64,000 bases of DNA from Stappia taiwanensis (GTDB lineage: Bacteria; Pseudomonadota; Alphaproteobacteria; Rhizobiales; Stappiaceae): assembly GCF_014635285.1 (NCBI RefSeq), contig NZ_BMCR01000005.1:1-64000 (forward strand). Direction: 5' to 3'. Both the position numbers and the translations under genes were made by a program. Shown piece by piece: positions 27,619-36,106 of the stretch (positions are counted from its first letter, which is position 1; every line of letters begins with the position of its first letter). Under the pieces are notes generated by a model. It saw only the letters and a program-made list of their open reading frames with translations. It was not told the origin of the DNA and made no database searches.

Positions 27619-28829
27619 CAGGTCACCAGCCTCAATTGCGGCCCCGTCTCCCGATCAAGGCTAGCGGCTCCCGACGGCGCGCGGGCAAAGCCCGCATGTG
27701 GATCGTAGTCAACGAGATAAGGGTCGGGGGCGAGCGGTGCGGGCCTGGTCCCCACCAGCCGGAAGCGAGCGCGGTCCCGCACGCTCGCGGCCCCTTCGAC
27801 CACACCGATATGCGGCGTCAGATGGGCGTGCTGGGTCTGACGGTCGATGACCACCGGCCCGAGCGGCGTCGGCCTGGGACGGTCCGGCAGCCGGGCGATG
27901 ATCCCTTGCGGATCGGCCTTGCCCGTCTCGGCAATCGCCCGGGCAAGCAGCCAGGCGGCCAGATACGGGCCGGTGAACATAGCCGAAATCTGCGCGTCCG
28001 CGCCCCGTAGCAGCCGCATGCGCGCCAGGAAGGCCCGGTTGTCCGCCGTATCGAGCGTTTCGAAATAGGTGGAGGTGGAGATCACCCCCTCGGCCGCGGC
28101 GCCCAGCACCGGCAGCTCCGCTTCCGTCAGGTTGCAACTGATCACCGGACAGCGGGAGGGGAGGAAGAACGGGTCTTCCCGCCCCAGCGCGCGATAGGCT
28201 CTGAGAAAGGCATAGCTGCTGGTGCCGATCAGATTGTTGAGGATGAAGTCGGGGCGCTTTTCCCGGATCTCCTCGATCAGATGGGCCACCTGTTCATCGC
28301 CAATGGGAATGTAGCGCTCACCGAGGACGCAGCCGCCATCGGCCCCAAGCAACTCCCGGGCGATCCGGTTGACCTCCCAGCCCCAGATATAGTTGGAGCC
28401 AAGCAGATAGGCCCGATTGCCAAAGGCCGGAACCGCATACTGAAACAGCGGCACCACGTTCTGGTTCGGGCAAGCGCCGGTATAAAGAACCCGGTCGTGG
28501 CTTTCGAACCCCTCGTAGGGCGCGGTGTACCAGAGGACCCCCTGATGGCGCTCCAGAACCGGCAGCACCTCCTTCCGGCTCCACGACGTCTGGCAGCCGA
28601 TGATGTGCCGGCAGCCCTCTTCGCGCATCAACCGTTCCGCCAGCACCGCGTAGCGGTCGGCCTCGCCCTGCGGGTCCGCCTCCACACAGGTGAAGCGGAA
28701 GCCGAAATCCCCACTGGCATTGATCTCGTCGATGGCCGCGCGCGCGCCTTCACGCGCTTCCCGCCCGATCTCCGCATAAGGGCCGACGCTGGAAAACAGC
28801 ACGCCCACCGGGATCTCCTGCCGCGTCAT
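27618..28829 (-). CDS. amiC: AmiC-like amide-sensing periplasmic-binding-fold regulator
   Basis: A 403-residue type I periplasmic-binding-fold protein without a signal peptide, as expected for the cytoplasmic sensor AmiC. It opens IPVGVLFSSVGPYAEIGREA, and has NLIGTSSYAFLRAYRALG and GSNYIWGWEVNRIARELL, the WYTAPYEGFES region lining the ligand site, and a distinct C-terminal lobe. ATG 28829 with AGGGGCAAGC upstream is chosen over the longer frame (28880). In Pseudomonas AmiC binds acetamide and releases AmiR. It is the first gene of a seven-gene operon. Confidence 0.92.
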   Translation of the reverse strand: MTRQEIPVGVLFSSVGPYAEIGREAREGARAAIDEINASGDFGFRFTCVEADPQGEADRYAVLAERLMREEGCRHIIGCQTSWSRKEVLPVLERHQGVLWYTAPYEGFESHDRVLYTGACPNQNVVPLFQYAVPAFGNRAYLLGSNYIWGWEVNRIARELLGADGGCVLGERYIPIGDEQVAHLIEEIREKRPDFILNNLIGTSSYAFLRAYRALGREDPFFLPSRCPVISCNLTEAELPVLGAAAEGVISTSTYFETLDTADNRAFLARMRLLRGADAQISAMFTGPYLAAWLLARAIAETGKADPQGIIARLPDRPRPTPLGPVVIDRQTQHAHLTPHIGVVEGAASVRDRARFRLVGTRPAPLAPDPYLVDYDPHAGFARAPSGAASLDRETGPQLRLVT

Positions 28830-28880
28830 TGCTTGCCCCTGCCCTCCCTGTCTCGTGGCGCCCGGGCGCCCTGTTGTCAC

Positions 28881-28911
28881 TGGCCAGCCCCCTAATCGGG
28901 ATCGCTGGCCA
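28881..28911 (-). promoter_or_regulatory. second leader hairpin upstream of amiC
   Basis: Perfect 8-base arms tggccagc and gctggcca enclose a 15-base segment that can itself form a short ccc/ggg stem. It lies between the leader terminator and the amiC ribosome binding site and could be an RNA element in the antitermination leader or an RNA-stability hairpin. Its role is inferred from position only. Confidence 0.45.
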
Positions 28912-28916
28912 AAACA

Positions 28917-28966
28917 TAAAAAAACCCCGACCCGCAGCCTTGCGAGAAGACTGCGAAAGATCGGGG
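28917..28966 (-). promoter_or_regulatory. leader attenuator: intrinsic terminator upstream of amiC
   Basis: On the minus strand the leader RNA would form a stem with ccccga (complement of 28961-28966) paired to tcgggg (complement of 28925-28930), and an inner gcag/ctgc extended stem-loop, followed at once by TTTTTTTT. This is a complete intrinsic terminator 88 bases before the amiC start codon and downstream of a TTGACA box (complement of 29032-29037). The hairpin gcggc/gccgc just upstream could be one of the two ANTAR target stems. The arrangement fits AmiR-type antitermination. Confidence 0.7.
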
Positions 28967-29037
28967 CGCATTTGCCGTGCGGCGAACCTCTTGCCGCTAT
29001 TTGAAAGTAATGCTGAGCGATCGGATATCGCTTGTCA

Positions 29038-29494
29038 ATGCGACCTGCTCAGCTTTCCGGCCCGCCTATTTTTTGAGCACACAGATCCTCATGGCACCAA
29101 ACATTCCCACCGAAAAGGCGTTCGGATGGCGAAAGCGAAATAAAATCAATGATAAAACTGACAAGGCCGGCACCGCTGCTCGCCGCCAAGCGATCACGCG
29201 GCCCTTGCCCAAGTGGTCTCCCAAATCCACAGCCCTCAGTCAGCGTCACGCTCCCTGCCCCTGCCGGACATGAGCACACGGACAAAACTTGAAGAGAACA
29301 GAATAACAAATTGAATAATATGAATATATTTTAATGCCATCAGGAGGCGCGACGGGCTGGAAATGAAGCCCTGCCCCGCATGAGCCGCCTTCCGCAGACC
29401 GGCTTTTTGTCGAAAAGATCTGCCTTTCCCCAAAATGCGAAATTTTTTTGCAAAAAACCCGGGCTTGCCCTTGCTGAAGTTACGGCCCAATAAT
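29038..29494. other. divergent promoter region between amiC leader and GntR gene
   Basis: About 460 bases with no supported gene; frames on both strands are short or of unlikely composition. AT-rich patches near 29290-29340 and 29440-29460 are probably promoter parts for the GntR gene. The minus-strand promoter for the amide operon lies at its left end. Confidence 0.45.
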
Positions 29495-29517
29495 GGAACC
29501 AATTTCAAATTGGTACC
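29495..29517. promoter_or_regulatory. probable GntR-family operator
   Basis: A perfect palindrome, accaattt-c-aaattggt (29498-29514), extended by matching GG/CC at both ends (29495-29517), lies 13 bases before the GntR start codon and next to its ribosome binding site. FadR-subfamily regulators bind comparable short inverted repeats, so autoregulation is likely. Confidence 0.65.
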
Positions 29518-29530
29518 GTAAAGGAAGCCG

Positions 29531-30247
29531 ATGACAGGAACCGACAGGCCGGCGCAGCGCAATTCGAGCCTCGCTCTGGAGCGATTGCGGGTTCTCATTG
29601 ACGAGGCTCGGCGGGAGGGACGCGAGCAACTGGCGACCGAGCGCGAGCTTGCCGAGGAGATCGGCGTCGGCCGCCGGGCCGTGCGCCGGGCACTGGACGT
29701 GCTGGAAACCGAAGGCCGCATCTGGCGGCGACAGGGCGCGGGCACCTTCATCGGGCCGGAGCCGGGCCATCCAGAGCGTCAGATTGCCAAGCTCCCGCAG
29801 ATGAGCAACATGCTTGAGGTGATGGAGGTGCGCCTGCGCATCGAGCCGATCCTCGCCCAGTTCGCCGCGCTGCGGGCGAGCCCCGCCGACGTGGCGGCCA
29901 TGCGCGAACTGGCCGCCCGCGTGGCCCAGGCAGAAGATATGGACAGCCGCGAGCTCTGGGACAGCGCCCTGCACCGGGCCATTGCCAGCGCTGCCGGCAA
30001 TGCCCTGTTCCTGACCCTGTTCGACGTGGTCGACCGGGTGCGCCAGGACACCAACTGGCGTCATGTGCGTGAAGCCTTGCGCTCCCGGGAGACCTTCACC
30101 CTCTACATGGCGCAGCACACGGAGGTGATCGACGCGATCGAACGCCGCGATCCGATCACGGCGGAGCTGGCCATGCGCCAACACCTTCTGGCGTTGCAGG
30201 AGCGCCTCCTGTTCCAATCCTCCGCCCATCTGCCAGAGAGCGGATAG
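29531..30247 (+). CDS. GntR-family (FadR subfamily) transcriptional regulator
   Basis: A 238-residue protein with an N-terminal winged HTH at about residues 12-78 (LATERELAEEIGVGRRAVRR, then LETEGRIWRRQGAGTFIG) and a C-terminal all-helical FCD ligand domain at about 100-225, with the metal/ligand Asp and His positions in LWDSALHRAIASAAGN and HTEVIDAIERRD. FCD domains bind small carboxylates with a metal. AAGGAAG precedes the ATG, and a perfect palindrome lies just upstream. It is 64 bases before the gamma-glutamyltransferase gene on the same strand, so it probably controls that gene. Confidence 0.93.
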   Translation: MTGTDRPAQRNSSLALERLRVLIDEARREGREQLATERELAEEIGVGRRAVRRALDVLETEGRIWRRQGAGTFIGPEPGHPERQIAKLPQMSNMLEVMEVRLRIEPILAQFAALRASPADVAAMRELAARVAQAEDMDSRELWDSALHRAIASAAGNALFLTLFDVVDRVRQDTNWRHVREALRSRETFTLYMAQHTEVIDAIERRDPITAELAMRQHLLALQERLLFQSSAHLPESG

Positions 30248-30311
30248 ATCCGCCGGCGCGCTCCCCGCCCAAGACAGCCCTTTTCACTCAGCTGCAAACG
30301 AAGAGATCACC

Positions 30312-32099
30312 ATGACCATGTTCACCACCCGCCCGGAGATCAAGGGCACCTTCGGCGTCGTCACCTCCACCCATTGGATCGCCAGCGCCGTCGGCATGAG
30401 CATTCTGGAAAAAGGCGGTAACGCCTTTGACGCGGCGGTCGCCACCGGCTTCGCGCTTCAGGTTCTGGAGCCGCACCTGAATGGCCCGGGCGGCGACCTC
30501 CCGGTCATTTTCCATAACGCCGAGCGAAACGAAACCAGGGTCGTTTGTGGCCAGGGCCCTGCCCCGGCGGGCGCCACCATTGCACATTACCGCTCCGAAG
30601 GCCTCGACCAGATCCCCGGCAATGGCCTGTTGGCAACGGTCATTCCCGGCGCCTTTGACGGCTGGATGCTGATGCTGCGCGACCATGGCACCCTCTCCTT
30701 GCGCGACGTGCTGGAGCCGGCCATTCACTATGCCGAGCATGGTCATCCGATATTGCCTCGGGTCAGCGCCACCATTGCCGGGCTGAAGGACTTCTTCGAA
30801 ACCGAGTGGCCCACCTCCCACGAGACTTGGGTGCCCGGCGGCGTGCTGCCGGAGGCGGACAGCCTGTTCAAGAACCCCGCGCTTGCCGCCACCTGGACCC
30901 GTCTGCTCAATGAGGCGGAGACGAAGTCGGGCCGGGAAAACCAGATCGAGGCGGCGCGGGATTGCTTCTATCGCGGCTTCATCGCCGAAACCATTGGCCG
31001 CTATCTGGAGAGCGCGGAGGTGATGGACGCCTCCGGTGCCCGTCACAAGGGGGTGCTGACCGCCGAGGACATGGCCGGCTGGAGCGCAAGCTACGAAGAC
31101 CCGCTGACCGATGACTACCACGGCTGGACCGTCGCCAAGACCCAGCCCTGGGGCCAGGGGCCGGTCCTGCTCCAGGCCCTCGCCCTGCTGCGCGGCTTCG
31201 ACATCACCAGCCTCGACCCGGCCGGGCCCGAATTCGTGCATCTGGTGACCGAGGCCATGAAGCTCGCCTATGCCGACCGCGAGGCCTATTACGGTGACCC
31301 GCTGTTTGCGCAGGTGCCGATGGACCAGCTCCTGTCAGAGGACTACAACGCCGCCCGCCGCGCCCTGATCACCGACACCGCCTCCTTCGACCTGCGGCCG
31401 GGCGTGCTGCCGGGCTTCGAAGCGCAGGTGCAAAAGACCATGGCACAGGTCGAGGCCGCCGGAATTTCTTCCACCGGTGTCTATGAGCCGACCATGGCGC
31501 ATCTGTCGGAAAAACGCGGCGACACGGTGCATCTCGACATCATCGACCGCTGGGGCAACATGGTCTCCGCCACCCCCTCAGGCGGCTGGCTACAATCCTC
31601 ACCGATCGTCCCCGGCCTTGGCTTCTGCCTGAATTCGCGCGCGCAGATGTTCTGGCTTGAGGAAGGGCTTCCCTCATCGCTGGCGCCGGGCAAACGCCCG
31701 CGCACGACCCTCACTCCCAGCCTCGCCTTCCACGAATGCCGCCCGACCCTTGCCTTCGGAACGCCCGGCGGCGACCAGCAGGACCAGTGGCAACTGTCGC
31801 TGTTCCTGCGCCTGGTGCACCATGGCCTGAACCTTCAGGAGGCCATCGACCTGCCGCTGTTCCACACCACCCATTTCCCCAGTTCGTTCTACCCGCGCCA
31901 GCGCCAGCCCGGCCATGTCATGGTGGAGGAAACCATTGGCGAAGCAGCCCTTGCCGCCTTACGGGCCAAAGGGCATTCGGTCGAGGTGGCCGAACCCTGG
32001 ACCATCGGCCGACTGACCGCTGCCCAGCGTGACGCCAACGGGCTGTTGCGGGCCGCCGCCACCCCGCGCCTGATGCAGGCCTACGCCGTCGGCCGGTAG
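30312..32099 (+). CDS. gamma-glutamyltransferase family protein
   Basis: A 595-residue Ntn-hydrolase of the gamma-glutamyltransferase/acylase family. The large-subunit region has GMSILEKGGNAFDAAVATGF and LEPHLNGPGGDLPV. The autoprocessing and nucleophile Thr is in the motif RGDTVHLDIIDRWGNMVSAT, where classic GGTs have TTHxS; the downstream GGWLQSSP and FGTPGGDQQDQWQ blocks complete the site. There is no signal peptide, unlike exported GGTs, so a cytoplasmic amidohydrolase or acylase role is possible. A GAAGAG site lies before the ATG. The GntR gene and the divergent amide operon suggest a nitrogen-compound substrate, but this is inference. Confidence 0.9.
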   Translation: MTMFTTRPEIKGTFGVVTSTHWIASAVGMSILEKGGNAFDAAVATGFALQVLEPHLNGPGGDLPVIFHNAERNETRVVCGQGPAPAGATIAHYRSEGLDQIPGNGLLATVIPGAFDGWMLMLRDHGTLSLRDVLEPAIHYAEHGHPILPRVSATIAGLKDFFETEWPTSHETWVPGGVLPEADSLFKNPALAATWTRLLNEAETKSGRENQIEAARDCFYRGFIAETIGRYLESAEVMDASGARHKGVLTAEDMAGWSASYEDPLTDDYHGWTVAKTQPWGQGPVLLQALALLRGFDITSLDPAGPEFVHLVTEAMKLAYADREAYYGDPLFAQVPMDQLLSEDYNAARRALITDTASFDLRPGVLPGFEAQVQKTMAQVEAAGISSTGVYEPTMAHLSEKRGDTVHLDIIDRWGNMVSATPSGGWLQSSPIVPGLGFCLNSRAQMFWLEEGLPSSLAPGKRPRTTLTPSLAFHECRPTLAFGTPGGDQQDQWQLSLFLRLVHHGLNLQEAIDLPLFHTTHFPSSFYPRQRQPGHVMVEETIGEAALAALRAKGHSVEVAEPWTIGRLTAAQRDANGLLRAAATPRLMQAYAVGR

Positions 32100-32120
32100 A
32101 GATCGTTTCGAAAAATGAAA

Positions 32121-32146
32121 GGTCCGTCGGTCACGACCGGCGGACC
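32121..32146 (-). terminator. intrinsic terminator overlapping a stop codon
   Basis: The arms ggtccgtcggt and accggcggacc (one mismatch) surround a 4-base loop; on the minus strand they are followed by tttcatttttc. The hairpin includes the stop codon of the small minus-strand gene (32131-32133) and lies between two convergent genes, so it probably ends the minus-strand transcript. Confidence 0.6.
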
Positions 32147-32367
32147 GAATGTTCGCCGGCGATAATCCCCCGGATGAGCGCGGCCACAGCCCGGTGGGTT
32201 TCGGGGTCTTCCCCGAGCGCGGCCGCATTTTCATGGGTGGCCGCCGCATCCTTGAGGATGCCGACGATCTCGCTCTCAGGCAGCAGCTTGTGATCGCTCA
32301 TGGCAAGCAACAGGGATTCGCAGATCGCCAGCGCCGCCATCCCGGAAATTTCGTTCTGTTGGGGCAT
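32131..32367 (-). CDS. small hypothetical protein, 78 aa
   Basis: The sequence begins MPQQNEISGMAALAICESLL and is predicted almost fully helical, with no signal peptide and no membrane span. AGGAG lies 11 bases before the ATG at 32367, or 8 bases before the GTG at 32370; either could be used. The end carries a terminator hairpin. It has the size and helical character of small alphaproteobacterial regulatory or adaptor proteins, but I do not recognise a family. It is divergent from the Crp/Fnr gene, with about 170 bases between, so the two may share control. Confidence 0.6.
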   Translation of the reverse strand: MPQQNEISGMAALAICESLLLAMSDHKLLPESEIVGILKDAAATHENAAALGEDPETHRAVAALIRGIIAGEHSVRRS

Positions 32368-32534
32368 CACGAACCATACTCCTGGCAAGAGCGACGACGG
32401 CGTTCACCAGACCAGTTCATTTATCTAGCCATATTCGCACAATTTAAATTATGCTGCACTGATCGAGCTTGATCCAAACCGCTTTCTTTTCGCGTCTTCC
32501 CCTTTTCTCTATAAAAAATACAAGGGAGGATTTG

Positions 32535-33269
32535 TTGACCGGAAGTCTTAAACTCCCTCTGGTCCGTAAGCTTGGAGCCTTCGTCACATTTTCCGAAGAC
32601 GAGCTTTCCGTTCTGACAAGTCTGTTGCAACGCCGCCGGACCTTCGCCGCCGGACACGACCTGATGCGCCAGGGACAGGTCGACCAGACCGCATACATTC
32701 TGATCGACGGCTGGGTCTGCTCCCACAAGCTGCTGCCGGACGGCTCCCGGCAGATCGTCAACTTCCAGATCCCCGGCGATTTTCTCGGGCTGCGCAACGT
32801 CCTGCTGCATGCCTCCGACCACAACATCGAGCCGATCACCCAGATCGAGGTTTCCGAGGTCCTGATCAGCGACCTGCTTGAGGTATTTTCCAGAACCCCA
32901 CGCCTGGCAACCGCCGTCCTTTGGGCCGCCTCCCGCGACGAGGCGATGATCGTCGAACACCTGGTCAATCTCGGTCGGCGCGACGCCTCCCAGCGGATGG
33001 CGCATTTCCTGCTGGAGCTGGGCGCCCGGCTGTCCCTGGTGGGCATGGGAGGCAGCGGCGGCTACACCTGCCCACTCACCCAGTACTTGCTGGCCGATGC
33101 GCTCGGCATGAGCGCGGTGCATGTCAACCGTGTCCTGCGCCAGTTGCGGGAGGACGGGCTCGTCACCTTCCGCAGCGGGCATGTCACCTTCGATGACCAC
33201 GACCGCCTGGTGGAACTGGCCGCCTTCGATCCGGCCTACCTCGATCAGGGCGGCCCGCTGATGAAATAG
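32535..33269 (+). CDS. Crp/Fnr-family transcriptional regulator
   Basis: A protein of about 244 residues: an N-terminal cyclic-nucleotide-binding-type beta-roll (about 25-140; FAAGHDLMRQGQVDQTAYILI, VNFQIPGDFLGL) and a C-terminal winged HTH (YTCPLTQYLLADALGMSAVHVNRVLRQLREDGLV). No FNR-type cysteine cluster is seen, so oxygen sensing through a 4Fe-4S cluster is unlikely. The start is probably TTG 32535, preceded 5 bases away by AGGGAGG; the frame also opens at ATG 32469, which lacks a site. A TATAAA box lies near 32508. It stands upstream of the exopolysaccharide locus on the opposite strand. Confidence 0.9.
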   Translation: MTGSLKLPLVRKLGAFVTFSEDELSVLTSLLQRRRTFAAGHDLMRQGQVDQTAYILIDGWVCSHKLLPDGSRQIVNFQIPGDFLGLRNVLLHASDHNIEPITQIEVSEVLISDLLEVFSRTPRLATAVLWAASRDEAMIVEHLVNLGRRDASQRMAHFLLELGARLSLVGMGGSGGYTCPLTQYLLADALGMSAVHVNRVLRQLREDGLVTFRSGHVTFDDHDRLVELAAFDPAYLDQGGPLMK

Positions 33270-33303
33270 GCCGTGCCGGTGACGGCGCGCCTCTGGCCGT
33301 TTC

Positions 33304-34161
33304 TCAATCTGGCGCATCTCCCCGACCCCGTGCCTCGCGCAGGCGAAAATAAAACCCCGCACTTTCGCTTGCGCCCATTTCCGGATGCGTGTCGATGACA
33401 TGGGACAGGCTCGGGATCGACCATCGATCGACCAGCTCATAGCCCAGCGCCGTGATCTCGTCGAGAAACGCCTCCTCATTGCGCATCTGATACGGCACCA
33501 GCGCCGGCCCGATCCGCTCCAGCGTCACATGCGGCGCGCCTTTCCGAAACGCCACCTTGTTGAGGATCAGATGCGGCGGCAGGGCTACCATCCGCAGCAG
33601 CAACTGCGACACGGGAATGTCGAGATACTGCAACAGCCCGGAGCCGAGCAGCAGATCCGCCGGCCCGGCCTCGCGCAGATCCGTGACGAAGTGGAGCCCC
33701 GTCAGCCCCTCGGCTGCGGCCCGCTGGCGGCCGGCTTCGACGATTGCCGGCACGTCATAGACAATCCATCGGTCCGGCCAGCTTGTCGCCAGCTGCGCGC
33801 GAAAGGCCAGGTATTTGGTCCCCATATGCCCACCGGCATCGACCAGTGTCCGGATATCGCCTGAAAGCCGTTGCAGCCAAAAGAGCACAGGATAATCCCA
33901 GGGAGCGACCCGGCACATCCTGTCGAAGGATACCGGCGCCACTTCCGCATGGTCGTAGCCCGGCATGGCGCCCGCCGCCCGCGCCGCCGCCAGCGCCGTT
34001 TGATAATCGGGATAGCATCCGGAAAAGCGCCGGGGACGCGGCAACAGGTAGCGCAACCGTCCGCCAAACGCCTGCAAGGGGCGCAACGAGAACCGCAATC
34101 GCCCCACCGCACTGCGCAGCAGCGGCGTGATCGGCCTTGTCGTATGCACTGTCGCCATCAT
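33304..34161 (-). CDS. putative methyltransferase, TIGR04325-like
   Basis: A 285-residue protein. The N-terminus is basic, and the motif FSGCYPDYQTALAAARAAGAMPGYDH is typical of the TIGR04325 group. A Rossmann-like SAM-binding region follows (TLVDAGGHMGTKYLAF, then WIVYDVPAIVEAGRQ, then ADLLLGSGLLQYL). Members are found in polysaccharide and O-antigen clusters and are called methyltransferases on fold alone. The double ATG at 34161/34158 after GGGAGG sets the start. It follows the Wzx gene by 22 bases, so it belongs to the exopolysaccharide operon and may methylate a sugar. Confidence 0.75.
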   Translation of the reverse strand: MMATVHTTRPITPLLRSAVGRLRFSLRPLQAFGGRLRYLLPRPRRFSGCYPDYQTALAAARAAGAMPGYDHAEVAPVSFDRMCRVAPWDYPVLFWLQRLSGDIRTLVDAGGHMGTKYLAFRAQLATSWPDRWIVYDVPAIVEAGRQRAAAEGLTGLHFVTDLREAGPADLLLGSGLLQYLDIPVSQLLLRMVALPPHLILNKVAFRKGAPHVTLERIGPALVPYQMRNEEAFLDEITALGYELVDRWSIPSLSHVIDTHPEMGASESAGFYFRLREARGRGDAPD

Positions 34162-34183
34162 CCTTCCTCCCGGCGAAGCCCGG

Positions 34184-35734
34184 TCAGGCTTTCGCACCCG
34201 TGACACCGCCATCCTTCAGCACCGTCGCCGGCAACGGTGCTTCAATCGCCGTTTTCCGCAAAAGGTAGAGAACCACGGGATAGATCACCGCACCGCCAAG
34301 CACCTGCAAGACCAATCCCCAAACTGGCGCCATTGCCGCTCCGTCAGCCAGATAACCAATCACTGAAACGCCGATGGCCATCGGCACGCAAGCAACGAAG
34401 ATGGAACCGCATCCCATGATCGCGGGCCGCAGATGCAGGCCGCCATAACGGCCTTGCAGATACATCGAGGTGCCCAGCGCAATCAGCGCCGCCACGATCT
34501 GCCCCAACGCGGCGGCGAGCACTCCAAACGGCGCGCATAGGACGATCATGACGATGGATACACACCCGTTGAACAGCGCCACCCCCGGCGCCTTGCGAAT
34601 GGTGCCGGCGATCGAGAGCAGCGGTTCAGTGACGAAACTGGGAACGAGAAAAACCTGCTTGAACGACAGCACCACCACCAGCACCGCCGCCGGCTGCCAC
34701 TTGTCGCCGAGCAGGAAGGGCACGAAACGCTCCGCCACCAACGCCAGGCCAAAATAGACCGGCAGCGACACCGCCATAAGAATCAACATGAAACGGGTCG
34801 CCATAACCCCCAAGGCGGCTGGCGGCTCCTCTTCGCCCGCGGACCTGCCCCCGGCCTTGCGGAAAAGCGTCCAGGCGAGCAGGCGGGCCGGTTCGGCGAT
34901 GAGTTCGGAGACCGCAGCGACGATGCGCTCGGCCGCACGATAGAAGCCCGCGTCGGTCAGTCCGAGAAAACTGCCAATCGCCAGCGTGCCGGCGTAGGAG
35001 CGCATCTGCAGCATGACCCGCAAGAGCAGGATATGCCGGGAATACTCCAGCAGTTCGGCGGTAAAGCCGCGATCGAAGCGGGGGATGAACCACCAGCGAA
35101 CGGTCACCGCCGCACCGAGCAGATATACGCCCTGCATCACCAGCCGCCCGGCCACCAGCGCATAGGCTCCCCAACCGTTCCACAACCCGCCGATGGCGAA
35201 CAGAAAACCGCAGCCCTCGGCAAGCAGCCGGATCTGTGCCTGACGACGCAACTGTCCCCGCGAGATCAGAACGCCTTCATAAACACCCGAGAGCGCCGCC
35301 GGCATTATCCATAGGGAATAAAGGGCAATCAGCCAGGCCTCCCAGACGCGCCCGAGGACATGCGCCACCCCCCAGGCCGCAACAAGCGCAACCAGGGTGA
35401 ACAACAGCGCACTGACGGCCGACATGGTCGCCACCTCGTTCTTGCGCTGCTCGCACTTGGCCGACTTGAGCAGAAACTCTCGCCAGCCGCATTCGGAAAA
35501 CACCACCAGAATCACCGCGAAAGCGGAGGCAAAGGCATAGAAGCCGAACTCTGCCGGCACGAGAATATGGGCGGCGACGATAAACATCGCCAGTTGCAAG
35601 GCTTGCGACACCAGCTTGCTGCACAGCGTCCACGCACCGCCCCCCACCAATGCGGAAACCCGAATGCGGCTCAGAGCACGCATCACCGGCCACTTGCGCC
35701 AATCGGCGCCTTTCAATGCCCCCCCGCCCCTCAT
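34184..35734 (-). CDS. Wzx-type polysaccharide flippase (MOP superfamily)
   Basis: About 516 residues with 12 or more membrane helices. The polysaccharide-synthesis signature at the N-terminus is GGGAWTLCSKLVSQALQLAMFIVAAHILVPAEFGFYAFA, followed by RAAERIVAAVSELIAEPARL and further helices. Such proteins flip lipid-linked repeat units across the inner membrane. The start is uncertain: MRGGGALKG at 35734 is used, MRALSRIR at 35683 is the alternative, and the open frame extends to 35839. The long 370-base gap to the next upstream gene suggests it may have its own promoter. Confidence 0.85.
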   Translation of the reverse strand: MRGGGALKGADWRKWPVMRALSRIRVSALVGGGAWTLCSKLVSQALQLAMFIVAAHILVPAEFGFYAFASAFAVILVVFSECGWREFLLKSAKCEQRKNEVATMSAVSALLFTLVALVAAWGVAHVLGRVWEAWLIALYSLWIMPAALSGVYEGVLISRGQLRRQAQIRLLAEGCGFLFAIGGLWNGWGAYALVAGRLVMQGVYLLGAAVTVRWWFIPRFDRGFTAELLEYSRHILLLRVMLQMRSYAGTLAIGSFLGLTDAGFYRAAERIVAAVSELIAEPARLLAWTLFRKAGGRSAGEEEPPAALGVMATRFMLILMAVSLPVYFGLALVAERFVPFLLGDKWQPAAVLVVVLSFKQVFLVPSFVTEPLLSIAGTIRKAPGVALFNGCVSIVMIVLCAPFGVLAAALGQIVAALIALGTSMYLQGRYGGLHLRPAIMGCGSIFVACVPMAIGVSVIGYLADGAAMAPVWGLVLQVLGGAVIYPVVLYLLRKTAIEAPLPATVLKDGGVTGAKA

Positions 35735-35998
35735 CGGCCTCTGCCCGGATCTGCCGAGCCGCTCCGGCACGCCAACAGGACGCCGTGAACGAAGACCGAA
35801 CGAGCGGCCTCCGCAAAGCCGCTCACATTCTCGCCGCATCCCCGAGATAGAAGGCGTAAAGATTGGGGTTCTGTTTCTCTCACGATTTCGCGATACTGCC
35901 GTGACGGCATGGGAGTCGCCGGCTTGCGGTAGGCGCTTTCGGGCCGGTCAAGGCGACGGTCGGACTGGACAACGGTGGACAGGTTCTTGGACAGATAC

Positions 35999-36094
35999 AT
36001 GCCGGCAGACAACGAAAAATACGTCATCCGTTGGGTCACAATCCTGTTTTGTCTTGCAATCTGGATCATCGTCGGATGGCTGATCCTGAACTGA
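35999..36094 (+). CDS. possible 31-aa single-span membrane peptide
   Basis: An open frame of 32 codons reads MPADNEKYVIRWVTILFCLA and continues as IWIIVGWLILN, one hydrophobic span of about 20 residues after a short charged head. It lies in the gap between the flippase and ExoY-like genes, on the opposite strand. There is no strong ribosome binding site (only a weak GGACAG), so it could be spurious. The composition is unlike random sequence here, so it is recorded at low confidence. Confidence 0.3.
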   Translation: MPADNEKYVIRWVTILFCLAIWIIVGWLILN

Positions 36095-36106
36095 CCTTTC
36101 AGAAGG

